From NCBI GenBank assembly GCA_045538305.1, contig JAZSRC010000033.1, positions 20,612 through 84,611 of the forward strand: a stretch of 64,000 bases of DNA, given 5' to 3'. Below the pieces are notes generated by a model. That model ran no database searches, was not told the origin of the DNA, and was given only the letters and a program-made list of their open reading frames with translations. Numbering within the stretch: position 1 is the first letter of the stretch; every line of letters starts with the position of its first letter. The position numbers and the translations under genes were made by a program. Origin of the DNA: SFHK01 sp045538305. GTDB taxonomy: Bacteria; Bacillota; Clostridia; Christensenellales; Aristaeellaceae. This document shows positions 17,712 through 25,737 of this stretch, piece after piece.

Positions 17712-18478
17712 ATCGACCTCACGTTCATGTAACCGCCGTCAATGTGCAATACTTGTCCGGTGGTATAGGAAAGTTTTCCGTCGGCAAACACCATTACGGC
17801 GTTTGCTACATCCTCGGGCGTGCCCCAGCGGTGAATGGGAAAATCGGGGCCTGCCAGAAGACGGTCATATTTTTCCGTCACCTTACTGGTCATATCGGTA
17901 CGGATAATGCCCGGCTGTACCTCATACACAAATATCGCTTCGCTGGCAAGACGATCGGCAAAAAGCTTGGTGAGCATGGAAATACCGGCTTTGCTGACGC
18001 AGTATTCCGCGCGGTTCGGCGATGAAACCACTGATGAAAACGAGGAAATATTCACAATTGTGCCGCGCCGTCCGTCGACGATTTCCTGAGATACCATTTG
18101 TCTTGAAGCCAGCTGCGTCAGAAACATGGTACCCTTCAGGTTGATGCCGATGACGTGATCAAAGGATTCCTCGGTAGTTTCCAGTATGTCAAGGCGAACC
18201 TTCGGGGCAACGCCGGCATTGTTTACCAGTACGTCGATTCTTCCGAAGAGCTCAACGACTTCGCTTATGAACGCTTCTCTGTCGGCTGCCTGTGCAATGC
18301 TTCCCTGAAAATAGAATATTTCCGCGCCGTTTGCCCGGAGGGCATCAAGCTCGTCCTGATAGCGACTTTCCGGACTTTGACCGATCAGGCACGCGCGGTA
18401 GCCGCTTTCGGTGAGGGCTTTGGTTACTCCCAAACCGATTCCGCGACCGCCGCCGGTGATAATAGCGGTTTTTTTCAT
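17708..18478 (-). CDS. Short-chain dehydrogenase/reductase (classical SDR)
   Basis: The product of about 256 residues has TGGGRGIGLG (cofactor loop, residues 7-16), NNAGVAP, a serine in NISSFSS and the YCVSKAG catalytic Tyr-Lys pair, ending in VLHIDGGY typical of FabG-like enzymes. An ATG 9 bases earlier directly abuts AGGAGG, so the ATG at 18478 is preferred. It reduces or oxidises a hydroxyl/keto group, substrate unknown. It lies 15 bases after the OYE gene within the operon. Confidence 0.85.
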   Translation of the reverse strand: MKKTAIITGGGRGIGLGVTKALTESGYRACLIGQSPESRYQDELDALRANGAEIFYFQGSIAQAADREAFISEVVELFGRIDVLVNNAGVAPKVRLDILETTEESFDHVIGINLKGTMFLTQLASRQMVSQEIVDGRRGTIVNISSFSSVVSSPNRAEYCVSKAGISMLTKLFADRLASEAIFVYEVQPGIIRTDMTSKVTEKYDRLLAGPDFPIHRWGTPEDVANAVMVFADGKLSYTTGQVLHIDGGYMNVRSI

Positions 18479-18493
18479 GGAATTCATCCTCCT

Positions 18494-19798
18494 TTACAGC
18501 GCTTTATATACGGAGTTGTCGCGAACGACGCATCCGGCGGGAATGCCTTGACGAAGAAGCTGAGCGCATTGACCGCAGGAAATGCATACGCGCTTTGGAT
18601 TGAGGGAACCGTTGTTTTTAAGATCGTTTACAAAATCGGGATAGGCGAATGCCATACGCCCAAAACCTGCCATCTGCATGCAGCCGTTTTCAATCATGCC
18701 GGCGGCCAGGATTGGTGAAAGCGTTCGCAGATAGCTGAATGCGCTGCCGATAACGGGGATATCGGGATTTTCTTTTTGTATGCGGGATACGCATTTCATC
18801 ATGCGGGATTCGCCCTCAAGGGGATGTTCATCCGGTACATAGTTGCCTCTGTCGTAAGGCCGGTTTACATGCGGGTTTTTATAGGGATTGCCGATGGTAA
18901 TGTTGATAAGAGGAATATCAAAATCATGCTTCAGGATTTTTACCAGTTGTACGGCTTCGGAGATTTCGGGTTCGATGCCGTTTCCTTCCTGTACTCCAAA
19001 GCCCCACGGATAGGGGAAACCGTCATATGCGTTTAATCGGCTGGTAAGGAAAAACGACTTGCTTTTGATGGCGGCTTTTGCGTACGCATACGCATTTCTC
19101 AGAAAACGGGTGCGGTTTTCAAAGCTTCCGCCATATTCGCCCTCGCGCGTATAGGCGCTCAGAAGCTCGCAGGCGAGATAGCGGTGGCAGCATTTTACAT
19201 CCATTCCGTCAAATCCGGCTTCCTGGGCAAGGCGGGACATGTCGTAAAATTTTTCTTCGTATGCTTTCAGCTGGTCGTCAGTAAGAATGCGGCTTATGTC
19301 GATGGGCGTATCTTCAAGCACCGGGTTGTTGTACGCAATCAGTGGAGCCGGAACGCCTTCAGGCTTGGAATACCGGCCGGAATTTGTCGCCTGCATGATG
19401 ATTACGGGTGCGTATCCGTTTTCACGAATGCCGATTTCCCGCATCCGATCCGTAAGGCGCTTAAATTCGTCCACATTTTTCTCTGTGATGATGAGCTGGC
19501 GCGCGCTTGCGCGAACCTCGGGCGCGCTGGCGACGGCTTCAAACCAAATCAAGCCTGCGCCGCCTTTTGCGAACCTTTCGTACCGGCGGATGGTATATTC
19601 TCCGGGCGCGCCGTCAGAATTGCCGTCCGTTCCTTCCATGGGCTGAAGCGCGATTCGGTTTGCGGAAGTGTGAGAGGCGATTGCAAGCGGCTGAAACAAA
19701 CAGGACAGATCCTTTCCTTCGGGAAGAAATGCGTGGAAGGCCTTTGATGTTTCCATTACGTCGTTCCATGAACTGTAGTGAAAGGTTTCGTGCTTCAT
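18494..19798 (-). CDS. Old-yellow-enzyme-like NADH:flavin oxidoreductase with Fe-S motif
   Basis: The product of about 434 residues is an FMN TIM-barrel protein: FQPLAIASHTSANRIALQPM at the N-terminus, GAGLIWFEA, a GFDGMDVKCCHRYLACELLSAY block and, at the C-terminus, CISCGQCAQ with a further Cys 10 residues on. The four Cys resemble the [4Fe-4S] site of 2,4-dienoyl-CoA reductase and bile-acid-type OYEs, but the usual C-terminal NAD(P)H/FAD domain is absent. An upstream in-frame start (19861) is passed over because CGGAGG lies just before the ATG at 19798. First gene of the operon, behind a good promoter. Confidence 0.85.
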   Translation of the reverse strand: MKHETFHYSSWNDVMETSKAFHAFLPEGKDLSCLFQPLAIASHTSANRIALQPMEGTDGNSDGAPGEYTIRRYERFAKGGAGLIWFEAVASAPEVRASARQLIITEKNVDEFKRLTDRMREIGIRENGYAPVIIMQATNSGRYSKPEGVPAPLIAYNNPVLEDTPIDISRILTDDQLKAYEEKFYDMSRLAQEAGFDGMDVKCCHRYLACELLSAYTREGEYGGSFENRTRFLRNAYAYAKAAIKSKSFFLTSRLNAYDGFPYPWGFGVQEGNGIEPEISEAVQLVKILKHDFDIPLINITIGNPYKNPHVNRPYDRGNYVPDEHPLEGESRMMKCVSRIQKENPDIPVIGSAFSYLRTLSPILAAGMIENGCMQMAGFGRMAFAYPDFVNDLKNNGSLNPKRVCISCGQCAQLLRQGIPAGCVVRDNSVYKAL

Positions 19799-19832
19799 AA
19801 TGAACCTCCGTACTTCTCTTGAATATGAAAAC

Positions 19833-19861
19833 AGTATAGCATTTTTTGGTATTTGAAGCAA
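19833..19861 (-). promoter_or_regulatory. Promoter of the five-gene redox operon
   Basis: Read on the minus strand, TTGCTT (19856-19861) and TATACT (19833-19838) are 17 bases apart, about 35 bases before the OYE start. Confidence 0.65.
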
Positions 19862-19877
19862 TATACGGATGAATATT

Positions 19878-19891
19878 GCATTGCATAATGC
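19878..19891. promoter_or_regulatory. Palindrome between divergent promoters, possible operator
   Basis: GCATT-GCAT-AATGC lies between the two divergent promoters and overlaps the -35 box of the MFS gene. It could serve a regulator acting on both transcripts. No regulator gene is adjacent. Confidence 0.35.
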
Positions 19892-19909
19892 GAAAAAGCG
19901 GTTTATAAT
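19881..19909 (+). promoter_or_regulatory. Promoter of the MFS transporter gene
   Basis: TTGCAT (19881-19886) and TATAAT (19904-19909) have a 17-base spacer, 30 bases before the start codon. Confidence 0.75.
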
Positions 19910-19939
19910 GTTGCCATCATTTCATAGGTGGGATTCTTT

Positions 19940-21130
19940 ATGCAGCAAAGGAAGTTTTCTTCCCTGCAGGCAAAAATATTGACGGTGTGCTTTATTGTGT
20001 ATTTCTGCGCCTATATTGGAAGGCTGAACATGTCTGCGTCTTTGGACAGCATCATGGCAGATTTGAACATTATGGAAACCCTTGGTGGAACGCTTCAGAC
20101 GGTATTTGCTGTTGTGTATGCGTGCGGTCAATTCGTTTTCGGCGCGATTGTAGACAGGATTTACCCGAAGCGCCTGATTCTTCTGGGCCTGGCCGGCTCG
20201 TGCATATGTAATCTGGCGTTCTCCTTTGCTGGATCGATCACTCTTCTGATCGTGCTTTGGGCGCTGAACGGCGCGTTTCAATCCATGCTGTGGACGCCTA
20301 TCGTCAGATATCTTGCAGCCCATTTTGAGGGAGAAAGAAGAAAAAGGGCATCCTTTACAATGTCGTTTACCCTTGCCCTTGGTCATATTGCGGCTTGGGG
20401 CGCGGCGGAGGTGATGATCCGGATCTTTGAATGGCGTTATGCGTTCAGATTGCCGGCGCTTGTGCTTTTGACTGCCGGAGCGATTGCTGCAGCCTTTCTG
20501 CCGTCTATCGGTCCCGGGGGTCAAAAATCCAATCAAAATTACCGGAAACCTACAAAAATGCAGCTGAATGCACTGCTGGGTACGGGTCTGGCGTTCGTGC
20601 TTGTATGCTCGATGACCAATGGCTTTCTGCGCGACGGCGTGATTACCTGGGGGCCTACGATTCTTCTGGCGGATGACGGCATGTTTACCCTGATCATTCC
20701 CGTTATCAATCTCATCGGCATTATTATCGGCGCAACGCTGGTCAGGCTGATTAAGAAAAATCTCAGAACCGTCGCAGGTATGATGATGGGCGCATGCGCG
20801 CTTCCGGCTGTTATGCTGTTTCTGTTTCCGAACGCGCCTCTTTTTGTGCTTGCCGTCTTTTTGGGCACGCTGAGCGCAATATTGTATGGATCCAATACGC
20901 TCTTTACCGTTTTGATTCCTATGGAATACGACAAAGCCGGCAGAGTAGGTCTGGCTGCCGGCCTTGTGGATTCTTTGATATATGTAGGCAGCGCGCTCGC
21001 GGGCACACTTACGGGCTTCATCCGTGAAACTTCCGGAACGTGGCAATATGTGTACGGAATCTGGGCGCTGTTTGCGGTTGTAGGCGCTGCCTGTGCGTTT
21101 TTGTCAGTGAAGGGCTCAAAAAAGCTTTAA
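19940..21130 (+). CDS. MFS transporter, organophosphate/anion symporter-like
   Basis: The product of 396 residues has twelve likely membrane segments. The first reads FIVYFCAYIGRLNMSASL, with Tyr and Arg placed as in GlpT/UhpT-type carriers, and a loop after segment 2 has DRIYPKR, the MFS A-motif equivalent. A GTG 12 bases upstream is in frame, but AGGTGGGA fits the ATG at 19940. It is divergent from the redox operon and probably imports its substrate. It converges on deoD with no terminator; the two stop codons share TTAA. Confidence 0.8.
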   Translation: MQQRKFSSLQAKILTVCFIVYFCAYIGRLNMSASLDSIMADLNIMETLGGTLQTVFAVVYACGQFVFGAIVDRIYPKRLILLGLAGSCICNLAFSFAGSITLLIVLWALNGAFQSMLWTPIVRYLAAHFEGERRKRASFTMSFTLALGHIAAWGAAEVMIRIFEWRYAFRLPALVLLTAGAIAAAFLPSIGPGGQKSNQNYRKPTKMQLNALLGTGLAFVLVCSMTNGFLRDGVITWGPTILLADDGMFTLIIPVINLIGIIIGATLVRLIKKNLRTVAGMMMGACALPAVMLFLFPNAPLFVLAVFLGTLSAILYGSNTLFTVLIPMEYDKAGRVGLAAGLVDSLIYVGSALAGTLTGFIRETSGTWQYVYGIWALFAVVGAACAFLSVKGSKKL

Positions 21131-21840
21131 GCGATTTCAAGCGCAATTTTCATCATCTGGGTGAAGGTGTTCTGGCGGTCTTCCGCGCTGAGGCCTTCAC
21201 CGGTGAAGGGGTTGTCGGAAATGGTCAGAAGGGCAAGCGCCTTCTTACCGGTGCGGGCTGCATTTAAATAGAGCGCAGCCGCTTCCATTTCAACGGCAAG
21301 CACGCCAAGCTTGGCAAGCTTTCCAAGCGGCGCAGATTCGTCATAGAAGCAGTCGGAGGAATAGATAGCGCCGGGAACAACTTCCTGACCGATTGTTTTT
21401 CCGACTTCAATGGCCTTGGCAAGCAGCTCATAATCGCAGCAGGGCGCTACGGTACCGTTAAAGCCAAACTGATTTCCGAATGCGGAATTGGTGTAGGCGC
21501 TCATCCCCGCGACAATATCGCGTACCTTCAGCTTCTGGGAGATCATGCCGGCAGAGCCGATTCGTATGATGGCTTCCACATTATAGAAGTTGAACAGCTC
21601 ATAGGAATATATGCCGATTGAAGGCATGCCCATACCGGAAGCCATGACGGATACGCGCTTTCCCTGATATTCTCCGGTATAGCCCTGTACGCCGCGAACA
21701 TTGTTTACCAAAACGGCGTTCTCAAGAAAATTCTCTGCGATGAATTTTGCGCGAAGCGGGTCGCCGGGCATGAGAACGGTTTTTGCAAAATCGCCTTCTT
21801 TTGCAGTGATGTGCGGGGTCGGGATATTGGGGTTGGACAT
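21127..21840 (-). CDS. deoD: Purine-nucleoside phosphorylase, DeoD type
   Basis: The 237-residue product matches hexameric trimeric-fold PNPs: PTPHITAKEGDFA start, MPGDPLRAK (phosphate binding), SGMGMPSIGIYSYEL, RIGSAG, VEMEAAALY (ribose-binding Glu) and TISDNP with the catalytic Asp. It splits purine nucleosides with phosphate to base and ribose-1-phosphate. AGAGGTG precedes the ATG. It stands alone on the minus strand between the MFS and AAA genes. The nearby nucleoside hydrolase hints at a region rich in nucleoside use. Confidence 0.95.
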   Translation of the reverse strand: MSNPNIPTPHITAKEGDFAKTVLMPGDPLRAKFIAENFLENAVLVNNVRGVQGYTGEYQGKRVSVMASGMGMPSIGIYSYELFNFYNVEAIIRIGSAGMISQKLKVRDIVAGMSAYTNSAFGNQFGFNGTVAPCCDYELLAKAIEVGKTIGQEVVPGAIYSSDCFYDESAPLGKLAKLGVLAVEMEAAALYLNAARTGKKALALLTISDNPFTGEGLSAEDRQNTFTQMMKIALEIA

Positions 21841-21962
21841 TACGTATGCACCTCTTTTACATTGTTTTCGCTGCTATCATATTACAGCAACTTGCTCATT
21901 TTATCAAGCGCGTGTGCAAAAAATATTGCAGATGTGCGACAGGGAACGGAGGATCATGGAAT

Positions 21963-23090
21963 ATGAATGAAAAAGACAGGATGATCGAATTGCAGATGGA
22001 GCGCATCCGTGCGCTGATGGACAGAAACATGCGCAATATTGCCTCCGATCTCTGGGGCGGTGAAAGCGATTCGGAGAAACTGAAGGACGAGGTTTATCAT
22101 AAGCAGGCGGAAGTGATAGACGCACTCCTAAAAAATCAGAATTCCAATGCGCCCAAAGCGGAAGAAGCAAAAAACGAAAAGGGCGTTCAGGCTGTTTCGC
22201 AGAAGGAGGAAGCGCCGGTTGAAGCGGAAAAAGAAGAGCCGATCGAGGACATCGAGGACCTTCTGCGTGAAATGAACGAATATATTGGGCTTGATCGCAT
22301 TAAAAGCGAGGTCAGAAGTCTGATCAATATGGTCAAGATTCATTCTCTCAGAAAGCAGCATGGACTTCCGGTTGTGGACATGTCGCTTCATATGGTTTTT
22401 TCCGGCAATCCCGGAACGGGAAAGACGATGATTGCCCGTTTGATGGCAAGAATCTACAGAAGCCTTGGCATACTTTCAAAGGGTCAGTTGATTGAAGTGG
22501 ACAGATCGGGCCTTGTCGCCGGATATGTCGGCCAGACGGCGCCAAAAACGAGAGAGGTTATCGAAAAGGCGCTTGGCGGCGTATTGTTCATTGACGAAGC
22601 ATATGCCCTTACGTATAAGAAGGAGACGTCAGATTTCGGGCAGGAGGCGGTGGATACGCTGCTGAAGGCGATGGAGGATCACAGGGAGGACTTGATAGTG
22701 ATCGTTGCCGGATACGATGGCCTGATGCAGGAGTTCATACGCTCCAATCCCGGCCTTGAATCGCGTTTTAACCGTTTTTTGCATTTTGAAGACTATTCTG
22801 TTGAAGAGATGATCAGAATTTTTGAAATGCGCGTAGAAAAAGGCGGTTATGAGCTGAATGAGGACGCACGGGACGAGACCGAAGCCTTCATCCGTGCAAG
22901 GAACGAAGATCCGGTTACCTTCGGCAATGCAAGAGGCGTCAGAAATCTGTTTGAACAGGTGCTGGTTCAGCAGGCAAACAGGCTGGCGGCCATGGAGAAT
23001 ATTACAAAGGATGATCTTGTGAAGATTACTGCAGAGGATATCGTTACTGCAAGTCAGTCAATGTCCGGAAGTGAGCAAGGCCTTCAGTAG
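21963..23090 (+). CDS. AAA ATPase of the CbbX/SpoVK/EccA family
   Basis: The product of 375 residues has about 90 N-terminal residues that are charged and low-complexity (Lys/Glu-rich, likely coiled), then one AAA domain: GNPGTGKTMIA (Walker A), LFIDEAYAL (Walker B), SRFNRFL (arginine finger) and NARGVRN (sensor 2). The closest known folds are SpoVK of sporulating Bacillota and CbbX. The frame stays open upstream to 21846, but GGAGG at 21948-21952 favours 21963. A CBS-domain gene follows 57 bases on; the pair may act together. The target is unknown. Confidence 0.85.
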   Translation: MNEKDRMIELQMERIRALMDRNMRNIASDLWGGESDSEKLKDEVYHKQAEVIDALLKNQNSNAPKAEEAKNEKGVQAVSQKEEAPVEAEKEEPIEDIEDLLREMNEYIGLDRIKSEVRSLINMVKIHSLRKQHGLPVVDMSLHMVFSGNPGTGKTMIARLMARIYRSLGILSKGQLIEVDRSGLVAGYVGQTAPKTREVIEKALGGVLFIDEAYALTYKKETSDFGQEAVDTLLKAMEDHREDLIVIVAGYDGLMQEFIRSNPGLESRFNRFLHFEDYSVEEMIRIFEMRVEKGGYELNEDARDETEAFIRARNEDPVTFGNARGVRNLFEQVLVQQANRLAAMENITKDDLVKITAEDIVTASQSMSGSEQGLQ

Positions 23091-23147
23091 ATAAGTAATT
23101 TTGTGAAATGTGAGAAATGATCCAAGATGGAGAGAAGAGCGGATAAA

Positions 23148-23852
23148 ATGATGAATTCCGAACGATTCATTGATCTTTACAAGGTACTTGAGGACGAATT
23201 GGAAGCCAAATACCGGCGTGAAGGCAGGCCGTATACCAATACGGTGTACCAGTTTATCTGCGATAAGGAGAGCGAACCTTTCCGCGAGAAGCTGGACCTT
23301 TGCCGGCAAATCCGGAACCTGATCACACATTCGGCTGAAATCAACGGAAAAGCGCCGGTGGAGCCGGCAAGCGAACTGATTGACGCCATGAACCATGTGA
23401 TTGCCTACCTGAGGCGGCCACCTCTTGCCGTTGATTATGCGGTTAAAGCCGAGAATCTGTTCAAAGCAGCATTAAGCGACCGCATGATGTGGTTGATGCG
23501 GCGTATGGAAGAAAGAGGATTTTCGCATGTTCCTGTGATGGATAACGACAAACTGATTGGAGTTTTCAGTATATCGTCCGTATTTACCTTCGTCATGAAA
23601 AGAGGAAGCTGCGTGGATGAAAACACGCGCATGCGCGATATACTTCGCGAGATCTCGCCGGAATCGCATGTATCCGAGCGATTTCTGTTCGCCTCTTCTG
23701 ACGCCACTGTTTTCAGTGTGAAGGAGATGTTTTCCGGAAAGAAATCGCAGCACGAAAAGCGGGTTGCCGCCGTGTTTATTACAAAGGACGGGACCTCCGC
23801 ATCTTCTCTTATTGGCATGATAACGCCGTGGGATCTGATGGGGGCAGTCTGA
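23148..23852 (+). CDS. CBS-pair protein with N-terminal HEPN-like helical domain
   Basis: The product of 234 residues (241 if the ATG at 23127 is used; the RBS does not settle this) has an N-terminal helical part ending in CRQIRNLITHSAE, where Arg-Asn-x3-His forms an Rx4H motif as in HEPN domains. Then come two CBS modules: DRMMWLMRRMEERGFSHVPVMDNDKLIGVFS and VSERFLFASSDATVFSVKEMF to LIGMITPWDL, given here in outline. CBS pairs usually bind adenine nucleotides. A nucleotide-gated HEPN RNase or a simple sensor are both possible. The 3' end overlaps the convergent peptidase-like gene by 44 bases. Confidence 0.7.
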   Translation: MMNSERFIDLYKVLEDELEAKYRREGRPYTNTVYQFICDKESEPFREKLDLCRQIRNLITHSAEINGKAPVEPASELIDAMNHVIAYLRRPPLAVDYAVKAENLFKAALSDRMMWLMRRMEERGFSHVPVMDNDKLIGVFSISSVFTFVMKRGSCVDENTRMRDILREISPESHVSERFLFASSDATVFSVKEMFSGKKSQHEKRVAAVFITKDGTSASSLIGMITPWDLMGAV

Positions 23853-24726
23853 ACAAATTCATATTTGATACAATCAGGGGAAGGATATCCGCGTAGTCTC
23901 CGGCAAAACGGGGAAAAGCGCGGGTATCCTGATTTTCTTTAATAAACGCGCCGGAATAAATCAGATCATGCTGGGCGTATTCGGGAAGCGCCTTAGCAAA
24001 TGCGATTGCTTCTTTGGGGGATTCCCGTCCGAGCGAAAGAATTGCATAACGCAGCGCAGTGATTGCGCCCGAATAACGCAAAAAATCGTTCTCGCTGTTT
24101 ATCAGGACGGAGAAGGCTATATAGTTGGCCATACCCTCGTTTGCATAACCCAGCCGATGTGCAAGCTCATGACATGCGGTAAAGGGCATAAGGAATAGAG
24201 GTTCTTCCGAGCTGATTACTGCTTCTCCCGTGAGGGGGATGAAAATACCTGCAATGTTCAGCATTTTATACAGCTTACCGAATTTTGCGAGTTTGGGCTC
24301 GGCTCCAATGTTTCTTGAGGGGAAACAGCGCTTTACGGCGCTGAATGAAAGGCTGGGGATATCTTCTGCGCGGGGCGAAGCGGGAGGTGTTTCGGGAAGA
24401 GAAGAAGCGATCTGTGTATAGAGCGATATCAGCGCTTCTTTTTCAAGCGGTAATGCAGGCGATGGGGTAAGAACGTGAAACGGCAGCCATAGTATGATGA
24501 ATGCATATATCATTATAAGATAAGAAGGGATTGCTTGACGCCGGTTCAGGAAAATGGGAATGACCGGCAGTACGGCGAAAACAGGAAGTGAAGACAGGGA
24601 ACTGATGTGTGAAAGCAGAGGAAAGAATACAAGCTTCACAAAGCTGATCCATTCTGCCGGAAACAGTAAGGATACAGCCGAAAGCACCGCTAGCCCGATT
24701 AAAAGAATTCGCCGTCTTTTGTACAT
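23809..24726 (-). CDS. DUF3810-like membrane protein with HExxH zinc-protease motif
   Basis: The product of 305 residues starts with three hydrophobic segments (residues 5-22, 30-50, 62-82 approx.), then a soluble part with ACHELAHRLGYANEGMANYIAF near residue 190: HELAH is a zincin motif and the Glu of NEG, 10 residues on, may be the third zinc ligand. This resembles the DUF3810 family. AGGAGA fits the ATG at 24726 rather than the upstream 24792. It is followed on the same strand after thiN; the gap is 83 bases. Function unknown, perhaps cell-envelope proteolysis. Confidence 0.75.
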   Translation of the reverse strand: MYKRRRILLIGLAVLSAVSLLFPAEWISFVKLVFFPLLSHISSLSSLPVFAVLPVIPIFLNRRQAIPSYLIMIYAFIILWLPFHVLTPSPALPLEKEALISLYTQIASSLPETPPASPRAEDIPSLSFSAVKRCFPSRNIGAEPKLAKFGKLYKMLNIAGIFIPLTGEAVISSEEPLFLMPFTACHELAHRLGYANEGMANYIAFSVLINSENDFLRYSGAITALRYAILSLGRESPKEAIAFAKALPEYAQHDLIYSGAFIKENQDTRAFPRFAGDYADILPLIVSNMNLFRLPPSDPTALSCQ

Positions 24727-24809
24727 ATGCGTATCTCCTGATGTTGTTACGGGTATATTATCGCATACGATAAGCGGCGAATTCAAATGCAATTCATGGA
24801 AGAAACCGA

Positions 24810-25442
24810 TCAGTCATCATTTGGACAATCGTATACAAACACCCATAAAGCGCCTGATTGAACGGAGACACGAGCCGGCAGGGAGGTGAACTCGTTGCTT
24901 ACGCCAAGAGGAAACGCAGCTGTCAGACACGCATTTTCAAGGGGATATTTCACGTTTTCAAGCGTTACGCCGGCTGCTTCCGATAGTGCAGAGAATACGG
25001 AAAGCACGGTGCCTTCCATGCGTTTTACCGTAAGGGAACTTTTTGAAACGGCATATACGCTGAAACCCGGGCAAATGAGCGCGATATCCGCACCGGCAAG
25101 GCTGGCCTTTGTCAGCAGCTGAAGATTTGCCAGAAAATGATCGGGTCTGCTTCCGCTGCCTCCGTACAGTCGAAAACGCGAAAAGCCGCGCTTTACGCCC
25201 TCCGACAGCGCAAGGCCCATGTCGGTATCATCCTTTTCTCTCGGAAAACGGATGATATCGATGCTGCTTGGCAAAGTATTTTCGTCAAGTGAATCAAAAT
25301 CGCCGGTAAAAAGCGTAGGCGTAACGCCAAGCTTAGCCAGATGACGATATCCGCCGTCTGCCGCGATGATTAAGTCGCCCGCAATCGGGGTGAAATCCTT
25401 ATCTGTAAAGTCGCCGGATCCGACGATAAAGCAGGTATTCAT
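24810..25442 (-). CDS. thiN: Thiamine diphosphokinase
   Basis: The 210-residue product converts thiamine to TPP. Motifs of the ThiN/TPK fold are seen: IIAADGGYRHL (residues 25-35), FTGDFDSLD, FPREKDDTDMGLA, and a YGGSGSRPDHFLANL stretch. GAGGTG stands before the ATG. It is divergent from the thiamine transporter gene, so uptake and activation genes sit side by side. It has no riboswitch of its own on the minus strand. Confidence 0.95.
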   Translation of the reverse strand: MNTCFIVGSGDFTDKDFTPIAGDLIIAADGGYRHLAKLGVTPTLFTGDFDSLDENTLPSSIDIIRFPREKDDTDMGLALSEGVKRGFSRFRLYGGSGSRPDHFLANLQLLTKASLAGADIALICPGFSVYAVSKSSLTVKRMEGTVLSVFSALSEAAGVTLENVKYPLENACLTAAFPLGVSNEFTSLPARVSVQSGALWVFVYDCPNDD

Positions 25443-25502
25443 GGCTGCACCTCGCAGAATGTAATGATTTTATAGTATAGCATGCGTTCGTAAATTTTTC
25501 GC

Positions 25503-25530
25503 TTGACAAATTCTTATGATATATTATAAT
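25503..25530 (+). promoter_or_regulatory. SigA-type promoter upstream of the TPP riboswitch
   Basis: A perfect TTGACA (25503-25508) and perfect TATAAT (25525-25530) have a 16-base spacer. Transcription would start near 25537, 13 bases before the aptamer. Confidence 0.8.
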
Positions 25531-25549
25531 AGTTGTGTACCAGATAAAA

Positions 25550-25642
25550 CGCAAGGGGAGCTGGCTACTCAGTCGGCTGAGATCGGACGTGTTTCGTTCG
25601 GAACCCAGGAACCTGATCCGGGTAATGCCGGCGTAGGAAGCG
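25550..25642 (+). promoter_or_regulatory. TPP (THI-box) riboswitch aptamer
   Basis: The conserved TPP aptamer blocks are present in order: GGGGAGC, GGCTGAGATCGG, ACCC, GAACCTGATCCGGGTAAT, GCCGGCGTAGGAAGC. CGC (25550-25552) pairs with GCG (25640-25642) to close P1. It binds TPP and should switch off the thiamine transporter gene behind it. Confidence 0.95.
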
Positions 25643-25680
25643 AAATCAAAGGGATAGCTAGCACCCGCTTGATCCCGTAA

Positions 25681-25729
25681 CTCCTTCGTCGCGCGTGTAA
25701 GCGCGTTTTTTATTTGGAAAAAGAAGGAG
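25681..25729 (+). terminator. Riboswitch expression platform: short terminator nested in an anti-SD hairpin
   Basis: CGCGC (25690-25694) and GCGCG (25701-25705) form a hairpin followed by six Ts. Around it CTCCTTC (25681-25687) is the exact complement of GAAGGAG (25723-25729), part of the thiT ribosome binding site. Another hairpin, GGGAT/ATCCC (25651-25655 with 25672-25676), follows the aptamer. Control could thus be by termination, by RBS masking, or both. Confidence 0.7.
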
Positions 25730-25737
25730 GGTATGAT

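Noticed and set aside
19922..21046. Minus-strand frame of 374 codons opposite the MFS gene
   Set aside because: Lys/Arg/Gln-rich product without domain; the MFS gene has promoter, RBS and twelve membrane segments.
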